Numbered from the stretch's first letter, positions 26,733-37,150 are shown. The stretch is DNA of 45,848 nt from Thermostichus vulcanus str. 'Rupite' (GCF_022848905.1 NZ_JAFIRA010000011.1:31846-77693); one strand, 5' to 3'. Numbers and translations: made by a program. The notes: generated by a model from the letters alone, not told the origin.

Positions 26733-27774
26733 ACAACTCCGGGCGCAAAAACTGGATATACCGCTGTAGGTAGCTCTCCGGCAGGATCCCAGCTTGGGCT
26801 AAAGTCGCTTCTGCTTCCGCCAGGGATCCAGTTTCTCCCACTTGGGCTGCGATCCGGTTCACTGCTGACACCAAAATCTTCGGATCAAAAAACAGGATCA
26901 TTGCCTGTAACGGAGTAATGCGCAGCAGGGATCCCCAGGGTTCACCCAGCCGCATCCGATGCAATCCCAAGTTGCCCTTAGCGGCCTCCATCGGCCACTT
27001 TTCCACCGGATCTGGCATGGCACTACAGGCGCGTCCCATATCCGCCACATCCTCTTGAGTCAGTCCGTAAGCCCCCAAAAATCCGCCCGCCCGCATCACC
27101 CGACCCACATTCCGCTCCAAATCCTCAAGCGCCAATTCCTCATCGCAGCCATAACCGGAAAGCCCGTAGACCGATGGCACAGAACAACGGTAGAGCCCCG
27201 ACAAACTGATGAAGTCCGCAAGGGGTGTGCGCGGCTGTCGCACCTCATCGGTATGGCTGTAAATGCTGTCGGAGCCAATATCTACCCCCACTACCAGATC
27301 TACCGAGAAGGACTGGATCACCGCTTCCAACCCAGTCAAAAACCCTTGCCCACCCCCCTGTAGGCTGAGCAATACTGCTTCCACTCCAAACAACTCCGCC
27401 ATTTGCGCTTCCGCTGGGATCCGCTTCCCTACCCGGGCCGACCCATCCACCTGCAACGCCTGGGATCCAACCCAGCGTCCGTGAACTACCTCTTCGAGGG
27501 CATAGTAACAAGGCCCCCAAACTGAAGCTGCAAGGGGAAACGGAGCCTGGGGTTCTGGATCAAACTCCGGGGGCGGCCACCACTGGCAGGTGACTCCCCC
27601 GATGATTACCCGCTCCACCCCCAAGTGTTGCAAGTAGTTGCGGATCGGGAGGGTCTGAATCACATCTCCTCCCCCACCCATACCGTATACAAAGACGGTC
27701 TTGGCAGAGCGAGCCAGTTGGTGCAAAGCCGGTAGCATAGCAAACCCTACAAGAACAGTTGGGTAGCTTACCAT
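26716..27774 (-). CDS. DUF1152 family protein
   Basis: The 352-residue protein (340 if started at ATG 27738) matches DUF1152: a glycine-rich N-terminal motif FVYGMGGGGDVIQTLP, then IGGVTCQWWP, and a C-terminal block DPKILVSAVN. Family members are of unknown function. The Gly-rich loop suggests nucleotide binding. It overlaps the downstream amidohydrolase gene, suggesting a linked metabolic role. Its 5' part is also overlapped, in another frame, by the false extension of the frameshifted histidine kinase gene, so the ancestral kinase stop at 27822 would have ended before this gene began. Confidence 0.85.
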   Translation of the reverse strand: MVSYPTVLVGFAMLPALHQLARSAKTVFVYGMGGGGDVIQTLPIRNYLQHLGVERVIIGGVTCQWWPPPEFDPEPQAPFPLAASVWGPCYYALEEVVHGRWVGSQALQVDGSARVGKRIPAEAQMAELFGVEAVLLSLQGGGQGFLTGLEAVIQSFSVDLVVGVDIGSDSIYSHTDEVRQPRTPLADFISLSGLYRCSVPSVYGLSGYGCDEELALEDLERNVGRVMRAGGFLGAYGLTQEDVADMGRACSAMPDPVEKWPMEAAKGNLGLHRMRLGEPWGSLLRITPLQAMILFFDPKILVSAVNRIAAQVGETGSLAEAEATLAQAGILPESYLQRYIQFLRPELYGSES

Positions 27775-30040
27775 GCAAGCAAATCTGGAAAAGTTCCTGG
27801 ATAGCGGTCAGGTTCCAGCCTTTAGGTTGCTCCCATTCCCCCAAGGGTAAAGGAGAAGGTTGCCCCTGCCCCCAAGGAAGACTCTGCCTTAATCTGCGAT
27901 GGATAATTCGCTGTACAGTCGCCAAACCAATACCCGTGCCAGGGTAGTCTTGAGAAGAGTGCAACCGCTGGAAAGGGCCAAACAACTTGTCGGCATAGTG
28001 CATGTCGAAGCCTATACCGTTGTCTCGCACGAAATAAATGCGTTCCTTCTCCCTAAGATGGGATCCCAGCTGAATGCAGGCCAGTTCCTGCTTTGCCGTA
28101 AACTTCCAGGCATTGTCCAGTAAATTTTCTAACACCACCCGCAGCAGGCGCGGATCCCCGTAGGCCATCAAATCCGGTTCAATCTGCCACGACACAGCAC
28201 GTTGGGGCTGGGTTTGTTCCAGCTCTTGGGCAATGAGATAAGCCAACTGGCTCAGATCCACCCAATCCCGGTTCAACTCACTGCGGGTGACCCGCGATAA
28301 CATCAGCAAATCATCGATCAACTGGCCCATGCGCTGAGTCGCCGCTCGGATTCGCCGCAGATAGTCTTGCCCCACCGCATCCAGTTGGTCGTTGTAATCT
28401 TCCAAAAGCGCCTGACCAAACCCATCGATGCTGCGCAACGGCGCCCGTAAATCGTGGGAAACCGAATAGGAAAATGCCTCTAACTCCCGGTTGGCCAACT
28501 CCAACTGCAGCGTGCGTGCTTCCACCCGCTGTTCCAGGGTTTGGTTCAGTTGCCGGATCTCCGCCTCCGCCTGCTTGCGATCGGTAATCTCAAAGCGGAT
28601 CGCCAGATATTGCCAGGGTTTACCCTGGTCATCCAAAAACGGCACAATGACCGTATCGACCCAGTAGAGGGTGCCATCTTTGGCCCGATTGCAAATTTCT
28701 CCCTTCCAGGTTTGGCCGCTGGATATGGTTGACCACATCTCCCGGAAGAAGGCTTTACTGTGATGGCCGGAATTGATCAAACGGTGATTTTGCCCAATCA
28801 ACTCAGCCCGGCTGTACTGGGCAATCTGACAAAACCGATCGTTAACGTCGGTGATTATCCCCTGGGCATCGGTGGTGGCAATAATCGCCGCTTCATCCAT
28901 GGCGTATTTCAAATCTGACAGATCCCGCAACGTGCGCTGTAGATTTTCTTGAGCACGCCGCAGCTCTGTAACATCCCGCGCAATTGTTAGGGATCCGCGT
29001 CTGCCATCGATTTGCACTTCGTGAGAGGTCATTTCCACCTCCAAAGCCGTTCCGTCCTTGCGCCGATGCCAAGTTGATACACCCCACAGAAGCTGGGTCC
29101 CTAGAGAGTTCTGGAGATGGGATCCCGGCAATTCCAGATCCTTTAAGTTCATCCTCAAGAACTCGGATGGGTCATACCCGTACTGGCAAATGGCAGCCTC
29201 ATTGACATCCCAAAATTCCAAACTGTGCGGATCCGCCAACCACATCGGCATCGGATTGGACTGAAACAACTCGCGGTACTGCCGCTCACTGGAGCGCAAT
29301 GCCTCCAATGTAGAAGCCAATTCCGTGGTGCGCTGCTTAACCAACTGCTCCAGCCCATCGTGTGCGGCTTGCAACTGAGCCTGCCAACGGCGGCGCTGCA
29401 CATCCTGCCGCCGCAACAGCAAATACACCCCCACCAACAAGCTGATGCCGGTCATGCTGGTGAGGACAATCGCCAATGTGGTGCGCTGAATACTAAGGCT
29501 GGCGACCCGGCTGCGTTGAGCCAAGAGTTCTCGCTCTGCATCCTCCATTTGCAAGAGGATATCTTCCACTGCTACCTGAAGTTCAGATCCCAATTCGGTC
29601 AAGGTTGCTTGGGTTGCCCAATCCTCAGGGTCATCTTGATAAACCTTTAAGGAACGGTTCAAATTCTCTAGGCGCTGTTCAATCTGGCGCTCCACCCTAT
29701 CCAGGCGTTCCTGTTGCCAAAGATTATCTTGGGTCAACTCCCGCAAGATCTGTTGGTGGAGCTGCACCTGGCGGATCCCTGCCTGAAAAGCCTCCAGTTG
29801 TTGCGGGTGTCCAGTTAAGATATACCCCCGTTGCCCGGATTCAGCCTCCTTCAAACCCAACAGCAAAAATTCCAGGTTCTCCAACACCGAGTGGCTATGA
29901 CTGACCCGCTGTTCCCGCCGTATTAGCTGGTAGGATTCAAACAGACTCAACCCTGCGCCCGTGGCCAGAAGTGTCAGGGCAACCAGGAATCCGAAGTTGA
30001 GAACAGTTTGTTCCGGAGACTTTTTCATCGTTGTTTCCAT
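27560..30040 (-). CDS. Sensor histidine kinase (CHASE3-PAS-PAS-HisKA-HATPase), frameshifted at its 3' end
   Basis: The open frame encodes 826 residues. A membrane helix (about 15-35) is followed by a CHASE3-like sensor (about 40-180), a second helix (about 187-208), two PAS domains (about 250-365 and 375-495), HisKA with phospho-acceptor His in YSVSHDLRAPLRS, and the ATPase with N box ENLLDNAWKF, G1 DNGIGF and G2 GTGIGLA. Right after IIHR (near 27896) the frame departs. The other frame reads IKAESSLGAGATFSFTLGG and stops at 27822, which is the normal kinase C-terminus. A deletion of about 10 bases removed the HGGR segment. As it stands the protein gains about 110 unrelated residues that overlap DUF1152. 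It is divergent from its likely partner response regulator. Confidence 0.82.
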   Translation of the reverse strand: METTMKKSPEQTVLNFGFLVALTLLATGAGLSLFESYQLIRREQRVSHSHSVLENLEFLLLGLKEAESGQRGYILTGHPQQLEAFQAGIRQVQLHQQILRELTQDNLWQQERLDRVERQIEQRLENLNRSLKVYQDDPEDWATQATLTELGSELQVAVEDILLQMEDAERELLAQRSRVASLSIQRTTLAIVLTSMTGISLLVGVYLLLRRQDVQRRRWQAQLQAAHDGLEQLVKQRTTELASTLEALRSSERQYRELFQSNPMPMWLADPHSLEFWDVNEAAICQYGYDPSEFLRMNLKDLELPGSHLQNSLGTQLLWGVSTWHRRKDGTALEVEMTSHEVQIDGRRGSLTIARDVTELRRAQENLQRTLRDLSDLKYAMDEAAIIATTDAQGIITDVNDRFCQIAQYSRAELIGQNHRLINSGHHSKAFFREMWSTISSGQTWKGEICNRAKDGTLYWVDTVIVPFLDDQGKPWQYLAIRFEITDRKQAEAEIRQLNQTLEQRVEARTLQLELANRELEAFSYSVSHDLRAPLRSIDGFGQALLEDYNDQLDAVGQDYLRRIRAATQRMGQLIDDLLMLSRVTRSELNRDWVDLSQLAYLIAQELEQTQPQRAVSWQIEPDLMAYGDPRLLRVVLENLLDNAWKFTAKQELACIQLGSHLREKERIYFVRDNGIGFDMHYADKLFGPFQRLHSSQDYPGTGIGLATVQRIIHRRLRQSLPWGQGQPSPLPLGEWEQPKGWNLTAIQELFQICLHGKLPNCSCRVCYATGFAPTGSLCQDRLCIRYGWGRRCDSDPPDPQLLATLGGGAGNHRGSHLPVVAAPGV

Positions 30041-30176
30041 AATTGTATTCTAGGTACAGGCTCAGACAGGCTCCTGATCTCCACGGTTTCTTTATCAAGC
30101 CTTGGCTTAGGGAAAAACTGGGCCGCAGTTTACAGATTTAATATCTTGTGGTATTTCTCTCATTTCTTGAATTTAG

Positions 30177-30845
30177 ATGAAGATTCTTTTGGTAGAAGAT
30201 GATCCTCGACTAGCGGAAGTCTTGGTGGAGGCACTCACCGATCAGCGTTATATCGTCGATTGGGTTGGGGATGGGGAAACCGCCTGGGATCAATTGCGCC
30301 TACAAACCTACAATCTCCTGTTGTTGGATGTCGGCCTCCCGGTCTTAGATGGGGTGCAACTTTGCCAACGCCTCCGCGCTCAGGGGTTTCAAATCCCGGT
30401 TTTGATGATTACTGCCCGTGATGCCAGCAGCGACAAAGTGCTTGGTTTGGATGCAGGAGCTGATGATTACATGGTCAAGCCTCTGGATCTGCCAGAACTT
30501 TTGGCCAGAATTCGTGCCCTTTCCCGCCGGGGCCAAGTCGCCACATCCCTCACCTTGGAGTGGGGATCCCTAGTACTCAGTCCAGAGACCTTTGAAGCCT
30601 CCTACCAAGGCCACAAGCTACAGCTCACCCCAAAAGAATTTGCCCTCTTGGAATTGCTCATCCGTAATGGGCGGCGGATCTTAAGTCGAAGAGCCATTTT
30701 GGATCACCTTTGGGGAGTCGGCGAAGCACCGGAGGAAGAATCGATCAAAGCTCACATCAAAACGTTACGGCAGAAACTAAAGGCTGCTGGAGCAGAGCTG
30801 GATCCGATTGAGACTGTCCATAGCGTTGGCTACCGGCTTCGCTAA
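30177..30845 (+). CDS. OmpR/PhoB-family response regulator
   Basis: The 222-residue protein has a receiver domain (1-118) with acidic pocket EDD at 7-9, phospho-acceptor Asp51 in LLLLDVGLP, and Lys in MVKPLD. A winged-helix DNA-binding domain follows (about 125-222; LTPKEFALLELLIRNG, then SIKAHIKTLRQKL and VHSVGYRLR). It is encoded divergently from the histidine kinase, 136 bp apart, so the pair probably form one two-component system. The signal and target genes are unknown. If the kinase frameshift is real, signalling through this regulator may be altered. Confidence 0.95.
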   Translation: MKILLVEDDPRLAEVLVEALTDQRYIVDWVGDGETAWDQLRLQTYNLLLLDVGLPVLDGVQLCQRLRAQGFQIPVLMITARDASSDKVLGLDAGADDYMVKPLDLPELLARIRALSRRGQVATSLTLEWGSLVLSPETFEASYQGHKLQLTPKEFALLELLIRNGRRILSRRAILDHLWGVGEAPEEESIKAHIKTLRQKLKAAGAELDPIETVHSVGYRLR

Positions 30846-30979
30846 AATTAAAACCATGTTTTTTTGAACTCGGTCGACCTTTTCGGAAAATCAGTACGGA
30901 AGTGCTTTAGGCGAGAGTTCGAGGCTGCTTTGATGTTGAGAGCTACAGTCCGGCAGGCGGAAGGATGGTGAGAAGGCGA

Positions 30980-30988
30980 TGCTAGAAT
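30980..30988 (+). promoter_or_regulatory. Extended -10 element for tRNA-Thr
   Basis: TGCTAGAAT fits the extended -10 pattern TGn followed by a TATAAT-like hexamer. It lies 15 bases before the mature tRNA start. No -35 hexamer is evident, as expected for extended -10 promoters. Confidence 0.5.
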
Positions 30989-31003
30989 CAATAAGCCTAA
31001 ATT

Positions 31004-31076
31004 GCTGGTGTAGCTCAGTTGGTAGAGCACTCGACTTGTAATCGAGCGGTCGTCAGTTCGAGTCTGACCATCAGCT
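31004..31076 (+). tRNA. tRNA-Thr (anticodon TGT)
   Basis: A full cloverleaf is visible: acceptor GCTGGTG/CATCAGC with one G-T pair, D arm with AGCTCAGTTGGTAGAGC, anticodon stem CTCGA/TCGAG with TGT at 31037-31039, and T arm with GTTCGAGTC. CCA is not encoded. A short pyrimidine-rich gap leads to the next gene at 31336. Confidence 0.96.
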
Positions 31077-31335
31077 TTGGGATCCAGAACAGCTGCACGG
31101 GTTTGCTCGGGATCCAACCTTGGAGCTTAGGCCATTTTCCCCTACTGAGGACTTGGTCAACCCTTTCCCTATCCCCGAAGGGGGTCGTAGCTCCTACACT
31201 AGTGGTTAGATCAACTGTGGCGGGATCCCATGATCTTGCTCTCGAAGTGGATGGGTAAGTCCGCTTCCGGATAGGGGTGTGTTCGCCCAGTCTGTTGGGT
31301 AGTTCTGTTGCTTTTTCTTGGATGTTTGGATATCT

Positions 31336-32964
31336 ATGTCCGGTCTCCCAGCCGCTACAGTTCGTCGATTACAAAAGCTGCCCCAGGTGCCATCCGTATG
31401 GGAAGGGGATCGCCACAGCCTTTCGGGGCGACTTCGCATGGGATCCCAGGTGAGTCCTGGTGCTGCGGAAGGGGAGTGCATCCTTTGGGTCGATGGGATT
31501 CAAGGCGTGGTGCGGGCAATGGAAGTCGTGCCCCTCGGCTCGGGTATTGAGCCGATGGTGCGTACCCTGATCCTGGCCATGGAGCGACCCCATTCTGCCT
31601 CACCTGCCCGTCCGCAAAAGATCATCGTGCGGGATCGGGAGGTGCAATTTTTTCTGCGGGGGGTTTTGCACGAGCTGGACATCAAGGTGGAATGCCAGCC
31701 GGAGCTGCCCTTAATCGATGAAATTCTGCAAAGCTTTGAGGATGCCCATGAGCGACTCTCACCCCCTCTACCGGCAGAGTATGCCGATTTGCTCACCCAA
31801 AAAGCTCTCACCCTTTGGCAAGATGCTCCCTGGGATTATCTAGAAGATCATCAGGTTTTAGCCATTGAGCTGAACCACTGGGATCTGGAAACCCTGTACG
31901 TTTCGGTGATGGGGCGACTGGGGATGGAGTACGGGGTGCTGTTTTACCGTTCTCTGCATTCCCTCAAACAGTTTCGCCAGGATGCAGGCCAGCCAGATAC
32001 ACCCGAAGAGATGGAAGAAGCCTTCCTCAAGCAAGATTGTCTCTACCTCACCTTCCAAGCTCGTAATCCCGACCTGAATGAGCTGCCAGACCTGGACTTG
32101 GCAGAGTTGGATCCCGATGAGATCGAGCCCAATTTCGGTACCATTCATCCCCTAGAGGGCTTGCGAATTATGCTGCAGGAGGATGAGGCGGCGGTTCTAT
32201 CTGTGGCTCTGGAGGCATTGCATCGCTTCCTGAAGCAACACCACAACAAATTGGAACAGGACTTTCAAGCCTGCCAAGGGCGATATCGCATTCCCAATCC
32301 GCAATCCAAAAATCAGCCCAAAGAAAGCACCCTCTCGGTACAGGTGCGAACCTTGCCCGACGTGGCAGCAGATTTGTTGGAGCTCGGGGAGGAGGAGTCG
32401 GAAACACCTACCCACACGCTCCTGCGGGATGACTTGGTACCAGAAGGAGCCCAGTTGGGTTTGGGGGTTTTGCCCTGGACAACGGTAGAAGCCCTACGGC
32501 TGATGGGACAACTGCATCCGCTCCCCCAAAGCAACCTGGTGGAAGAGGGAGAAGGACTGCCGGTGGTGATTGTGCGTACCTCCCGTCCTAAGGCCAAGCA
32601 GTTGATCGAAAACCTGCGGGGAGAAGGCGGGCCACAGGGAATCTGTTTCAATACGGGGGTGGATCCCTTTGATGGCGATCGCTACGACCTGGAGATCGTG
32701 CAAACGGGCAACCAGGATCTGCACCTGTTTGGGGAATTTCCCGAAGATGATCCGGTTCACTCTATGGCTCGTAAACGCTGGGAACGGCGCTGCCGCGATA
32801 CGGGGGGTTATTGCGGCTTAGTGGTGGCGATGGGGGTGACCTCGGTGCGTCCTGAGTTGCAAATGCGGCATATCCTAGCGCTTTTCGAAATGCAGGCTTT
32901 GAACCCAACGCGGTTGGGGCTAGGGCCGATGGTGCGGATCAGTCGTCAGTTTCACCTACCCTAG
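31336..32964 (+). CDS. Conserved cyanobacterial hypothetical protein (DUF6930-like)
   Basis: The protein is 542 residues from ATG 31336 (an in-frame TTG at 31318 is less likely). It is soluble, without signal or membrane segment. It resembles large cyanobacterial hypothetical proteins with a DUF6930-type region: RPQKIIVRDREVQFFLRG, LPLIDEILQSF and YADLLTQKA in the first part, and a C-terminal part with RRCRDTGGYCGLVVAMG. An acidic region lies at about 235-275. No catalytic motif was recognised and no function is proposed. It stands alone between tRNA-Thr and the LCP gene. Confidence 0.7.
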   Translation: MSGLPAATVRRLQKLPQVPSVWEGDRHSLSGRLRMGSQVSPGAAEGECILWVDGIQGVVRAMEVVPLGSGIEPMVRTLILAMERPHSASPARPQKIIVRDREVQFFLRGVLHELDIKVECQPELPLIDEILQSFEDAHERLSPPLPAEYADLLTQKALTLWQDAPWDYLEDHQVLAIELNHWDLETLYVSVMGRLGMEYGVLFYRSLHSLKQFRQDAGQPDTPEEMEEAFLKQDCLYLTFQARNPDLNELPDLDLAELDPDEIEPNFGTIHPLEGLRIMLQEDEAAVLSVALEALHRFLKQHHNKLEQDFQACQGRYRIPNPQSKNQPKESTLSVQVRTLPDVAADLLELGEEESETPTHTLLRDDLVPEGAQLGLGVLPWTTVEALRLMGQLHPLPQSNLVEEGEGLPVVIVRTSRPKAKQLIENLRGEGGPQGICFNTGVDPFDGDRYDLEIVQTGNQDLHLFGEFPEDDPVHSMARKRWERRCRDTGGYCGLVVAMGVTSVRPELQMRHILALFEMQALNPTRLGLGPMVRISRQFHLP

Positions 32965-33090
32965 CCAGGGCAAGCTGAATACAGCTAGCAGAGAATGATG
33001 ATCTCAGTAAAGAGTAAAGGATCTCAGGAGCTACTTTGCGGGCAACCTAGTATCAAACCTTCTCTGGAAGAAGGGATGGGGTAATATGGC

Positions 33091-33118
33091 TTTGCATTAA
33101 GCTGGTTTGCATTAAGCT
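33091..33118 (+). repeat. Two 13-bp direct repeats upstream of the LCP gene
   Basis: TTTGCATTAAGCT occurs at 33091-33103 and again at 33106-33118, with a two-base gap. It lies 60-87 bases before the ATG at 33178 and could be a regulatory site or replication-slippage product. Confidence 0.4.
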
Positions 33119-33177
33119 TGATGTAACTGAGAGAACACACCTTACCTGTACGCGCTCGCGAGGCCCGGTCTAACCTG

Positions 33178-34539
33178 ATGTCCTCATTCCAGTATCCCCC
33201 CCGTCCTGACCGCATTAGCGCAGCTCGTCAACAGGCGATTCGCCGAGGGATCCTTTGGTTATTGCTTGGGTTTACAGCGGTGGTGGCTGGCTCTGCCGGT
33301 GCCCTCTTGGCGGTGATGTTGCCCCGTCCGGTGATCCCCACCCCCCTGACTGCTGAACAACAGGAAGCCTTCCGACCGGATGCATTGCGGGTGGCTGCCC
33401 TGGATCGCTCGTTGCATATTCTCATCCTCGGCACCGACAATCCGGATCCCACCTTGCCCCTCCTTACTGAACGGGATCGCTTTAATACCCGCACCGATAC
33501 CATTCTCTTGGCCCGTTTTGATCCCCAGTCCCGTCGAATCAGTATTCTGTCGATCCCCCGCGATACCCGCGTGCGGTTGCCTGGATTTGGCATCGGTAAG
33601 ATCAATGCAGCCAACTTTGCGGGCGGCCCGGCGCTGGCGGCTCAGGTGGTGAGTGACTTAATGGGCGGGATCCCGATCGACCGTTACGTTCGCCTCAATA
33701 CGGATGCCCTTGAGGCTTTGATCGATGCGGTGGGTGGGGTGGAGGTCTACGTGCCGGAGCCGATGCAGTATGTGGATCAAACCCAGCAGTTGTTCATCAA
33801 CCTAGAACCAGGGTTACAACGCCTCAATGGAGAGCAAGCCCATCACTTTGCCCGCTTCCGCCGCGATCATCTGGGGCTAGGGGATATCGGTCGGGTGCAA
33901 CGACAACAGGAATTGTTGCGGGCCCTCAGTCGGGAACTGCTCTCCCCTGCGGTTTGGCCACGGATCCCGAAGATTTTGCAAACCATTCGTGCCAACCTGG
34001 ATACCAACCTGACCTGGGAAGAAGTGCTGACGCTGGCCAAGTTCATTCTCACCTCGGGTGGGGATCGGATTGACCTGGTACTGTTGCCGGGTCGATTTAG
34101 TCAACCCGGAGAATTTGCCACCAGCTACTGGCTGCCCGATGTCCCTGCTGTGCGGCGGGTGGCTGCTTCTCATTTCGGCTTAGAGGCTCAGGTGACCAGC
34201 ATTCCCCCACAACGGCTGCGAATTGCCGTGCAAAATGCTACTGGAGAGCAAGGGATGGCCCGCCGCATGATCCAGGAATTGGCCAGACAGGGCTTTACCC
34301 AAGCCTTTGCCGTGGAAGACAGCACCCAGGTTTTGCGACAGACGGAAATTCTAGCCCAAAGTGGGGATCGAAACGGGGCCAAACAGATTCAAGCTGCCAT
34401 TGGCCTCGGGGAAACACGGGTGGAATCTACAGGCATCCTCAATTCCGACATCACCATCCGGGTTGGCCAAGATTGGGCCCAACAGCTCACCCTCGATATC
34501 GACCAGGCGCAAGCTTTGCCTGGGGCAGCCCAGCTTTAG
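33178..34539 (+). CDS. LytR-CpsA-Psr (LCP) family protein
   Basis: The 453-residue protein has a short cytoplasmic N-terminus, one membrane helix (about 24-47), then an LCP domain (about 75-265): ILILGTDNP, RTDTILLARFDP, the phosphate-binding ILSIPRDTRV, KINAANFAGG and LNGEQAHHFARFR. A LytR_C domain follows (about 345-440; IAVQNATGEQGMARRM). LCP enzymes transfer glycopolymers from a lipid carrier to peptidoglycan or related acceptors outside the membrane. In cyanobacteria they are linked to cell-envelope polysaccharide. No polysaccharide cluster adjoins it. Confidence 0.93.
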   Translation: MSSFQYPPRPDRISAARQQAIRRGILWLLLGFTAVVAGSAGALLAVMLPRPVIPTPLTAEQQEAFRPDALRVAALDRSLHILILGTDNPDPTLPLLTERDRFNTRTDTILLARFDPQSRRISILSIPRDTRVRLPGFGIGKINAANFAGGPALAAQVVSDLMGGIPIDRYVRLNTDALEALIDAVGGVEVYVPEPMQYVDQTQQLFINLEPGLQRLNGEQAHHFARFRRDHLGLGDIGRVQRQQELLRALSRELLSPAVWPRIPKILQTIRANLDTNLTWEEVLTLAKFILTSGGDRIDLVLLPGRFSQPGEFATSYWLPDVPAVRRVAASHFGLEAQVTSIPPQRLRIAVQNATGEQGMARRMIQELARQGFTQAFAVEDSTQVLRQTEILAQSGDRNGAKQIQAAIGLGETRVESTGILNSDITIRVGQDWAQQLTLDIDQAQALPGAAQL

Positions 34540-34651
34540 AGGGCGGGCGGTTCGGTTCCAAGTGCGGATTTCTGGAAAGGGGGCCTGCTTGTCGTGGGTT
34601 CCCCGGCTTCTGTAGATTGGCACTGAGCCCATTCGAGTGCTAAGCCTGCCT

Positions 34652-36511
34652 ATGACCATGCTGGAGCAGGGATCCATCACGATCCACACCGAGAATATCT
34701 TCCCGATCATCAAGCAGTCTCTCTACTCCGACCGAGAGATCTTCCTGCGGGAGCTGGTCTCTAATGCTGCTGATGCCATTGCCAAGCTAAAAATGGCCAG
34801 TTTTGCTGGGGAATTGTCGGATCCCCCTGAACCCGAGATCGTCATCACTCTGGATAAAGAGGCAAAAACCCTAGCGGTAGCCGATAACGGCATTGGCATG
34901 ACCGCCGAAGAAGTCAAGAAATACATTAACCAGGTGGCTTTTTCCAGCGCCGAAGAGTTTATCCACAAGTACAAAGGCAAAGAAGCAGAGCAAGCGATCA
35001 TTGGGCATTTTGGTCTGGGCTTCTACTCCTCTTTTATGGTGTCGCGGCGAGTAGAGATCGATACCCTCTCCTACAAACCAGGTAGCACTGCTGTGAATTG
35101 GGCTTGCGATGGCACGACTGCCTTTACCCTCTCAGATTCGGAACGGGCCAGCATCGGCACCACCGTTACCCTTCACATCGCCCCGGATAATGAAGAGTAT
35201 CTCGAACCCAGTCGGATTCGGGAATTAATCCGAAAATACTGTGATTTCATTCCCGTTCCCATTAAGTTGAATGGGGAGGTCATCAATAAGCAAAAGCCCC
35301 TCTGGAGAACCTCACCTTCTGAACTCAAAGACGAGGACTATCTTGAGTTTTATCGCTATCTGTATCCCTTCCAAGAGGATCCCCATTTTTGGGTTCATAT
35401 CAACACCGACTACCCCTTTATCGTGCAAGGGATCCTCTATTTTCCCAAGTTACGCCCGGATATCGACCCTACCAAAGGGCAGGTGAAGTTGTTTTGTAAT
35501 CAGGTCTTTGTACAAGACAACTGTGAGGAGGTGATCCCGAAGTTCCTGCTGCCCTTGCGGGGTGCTATCGACAGTCCCGATATTCCCCTTAATGTTTCCC
35601 GCAGCTTTTTGCAAAATGACCGCACCGTGCGGCGCATTGGTGACCATGTGGCCAAAAAAGTGGCGGATCGCCTCAATGAGCTTTATACAGAAGACTACGA
35701 AAAATATGTCAAGGTTTGGCCAGATATTAGCCTCTTCATGAAATTTGGGGCGATGAATAGCGATAAATTTTTCGCCCAAATTAAGGATATCCTGATCTTT
35801 CGTCTGGCCGGATCCCCTGCTGATAAGCCAGAGTATCTGACACTGCAAAGCTACCTGGAGCGTACCCGCGAGAAGCAAAACAAGCGAGTTTACTACGCTA
35901 CTGATGAAGCTGCCCAAAGCGCCTACATCGACCTGCATCGTTCACAGGGTCTGGAGGTCTTGATGCTGGATAGCTGGATTGACAGCCATTTCAGCAGCTT
36001 CCTAGAGCGGGAGTATAAGGAAGACGGGATCCAATTCAAACGGGTGGATTCTGAGTTGGATGAAACCCTTGTGGACAAAGACAAGGCCGCAGAAATTGTC
36101 GATCCGGTCAGCAACAAAACCCGCAGTGAAAAATTGGTCGATTTGTTCAAGCAAGCCTTAGGCAAAGACAAGCTACAGGTGAAAGCCGAAGCCCTAAAAT
36201 CGGAATCTGTCCCGGCAATGATCCTGCTGCCAGAGGCGTTGCGGCGGTTGCAGGAGCTGAATGCCATGATGCAGCAAAAGCCCCTCGAGTTTTTAGAGGA
36301 ACATACCCTGATCCTGAATACGGCTCATCCGTTGGTGCAGAATTTGCAGGCACTGGCCGAAGAAGGTCGGGATCCTGACCTCGTTACTCTGATCTGCAAC
36401 CACATTTACGACCTAGCTCTGATCACTCAAAAAAGTTTTGACCCGGCTTCAGCCCGTGCCTTTGTGCAGCGTTCCAATGAAGTGCTGACGCGCCTGACCC
36501 GTCGTCAGTAA
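34652..36511 (+). CDS. htpG: Chaperone protein HtpG (Hsp90 family)
   Basis: The 619-residue protein starts at ATG 34652; an in-frame GTG at 34637 and ATG at 34658 are alternatives. The N-terminal ATPase domain is clear ([20 protein letters not shown], then [17 protein letters not shown] and [12 protein letters not shown]). The middle domain has [13 protein letters not shown]. The length and the C-terminal dimerisation region fit bacterial HtpG, an ATP-dependent cytosolic chaperone important in heat and oxidative stress. The stop codon region overlaps the convergent ribH gene by 7 bases. Confidence 0.96.
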   Translation: MTMLEQGSITIHTENIFPIIKQSLYSDREIFLRELVSNAADAIAKLKMASFAGELSDPPEPEIVITLDKEAKTLAVADNGIGMTAEEVKKYINQVAFSSAEEFIHKYKGKEAEQAIIGHFGLGFYSSFMVSRRVEIDTLSYKPGSTAVNWACDGTTAFTLSDSERASIGTTVTLHIAPDNEEYLEPSRIRELIRKYCDFIPVPIKLNGEVINKQKPLWRTSPSELKDEDYLEFYRYLYPFQEDPHFWVHINTDYPFIVQGILYFPKLRPDIDPTKGQVKLFCNQVFVQDNCEEVIPKFLLPLRGAIDSPDIPLNVSRSFLQNDRTVRRIGDHVAKKVADRLNELYTEDYEKYVKVWPDISLFMKFGAMNSDKFFAQIKDILIFRLAGSPADKPEYLTLQSYLERTREKQNKRVYYATDEAAQSAYIDLHRSQGLEVLMLDSWIDSHFSSFLEREYKEDGIQFKRVDSELDETLVDKDKAAEIVDPVSNKTRSEKLVDLFKQALGKDKLQVKAEALKSESVPAMILLPEALRRLQELNAMMQQKPLEFLEEHTLILNTAHPLVQNLQALAEEGRDPDLVTLICNHIYDLALITQKSFDPASARAFVQRSNEVLTRLTRRQ

Positions 36512-37080
36512 GCAGTGCTATCTAGAGTAACTCCCGGCTTCAGGGCCCCTGAGTTTGTGGGGAGAGGGGGACGGGATCCGGATCCGTTGCTGCCATGGAT
36601 CACGGGGTTCATTTGGCGCATCAGGGTGGCCATTTCCAGGGCGCTCATGGCATATTCCCAGCCCTTGTTGCTCTTAACCCCAGCCCGCTCGAGGGCCTGC
36701 TGCATCGTATCGGCGGTGAGAATGCCGAAGATTACCGGTACGCCGGTGCGAAACCCAGCCGCTGCAATGCCTTTAGCCACTTCAGCCGACACATAGTCGA
36801 AGTGGGGAGTTTGCCCACGAATCACTGCCCCCAGGCAAATGACAGCATCGTACCGGTGGGATTGGGCCAATTGGTGAGCCACCAAGGGGACCTCGAAGCT
36901 ACCGGGCACCCAGTAGTAATCCACCTGCTCACTGTCGGGTGAAACATCCATCCCATGGCGCTTGAGGGCATCCTGACAGCCTTCTAGGAGCTTACCGGTG
37001 ATCAAATCATTAAAGCGACCAATCACAATTGCCAGACGCAGATCGCCCGTCTGAACAAAATTGCCTTCGTAAACTGCCAT
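36505..37080 (-). CDS. ribH: 6,7-dimethyl-8-ribityllumazine synthase
   Basis: The 191-residue protein matches lumazine synthase: [50 protein letters not shown], and [15 protein letters not shown]. It makes the riboflavin precursor from 5-amino-6-ribitylaminouracil and dihydroxybutanone phosphate in the cytoplasm. The last 35 residues are a Gly/Ser/Pro tail beyond the conserved domain. No other rib genes are near. The gene converges with htpG, overlapping by 7 bases. Confidence 0.96.
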   Translation of the reverse strand: MAVYEGNFVQTGDLRLAIVIGRFNDLITGKLLEGCQDALKRHGMDVSPDSEQVDYYWVPGSFEVPLVAHQLAQSHRYDAVICLGAVIRGQTPHFDYVSAEVAKGIAAAGFRTGVPVIFGILTADTMQQALERAGVKSNKGWEYAMSALEMATLMRQMNPVIHGSNGSGSRPPLPTNSGALKPGVTLDSTAY

Positions 37081-37150
37081 TCCCCCTGCTCCGTTAGAAG
37101 GGATTCCCTAAGTTGGTTGTGTTCCACAGCAAAACCGTGTCTAACCATCG

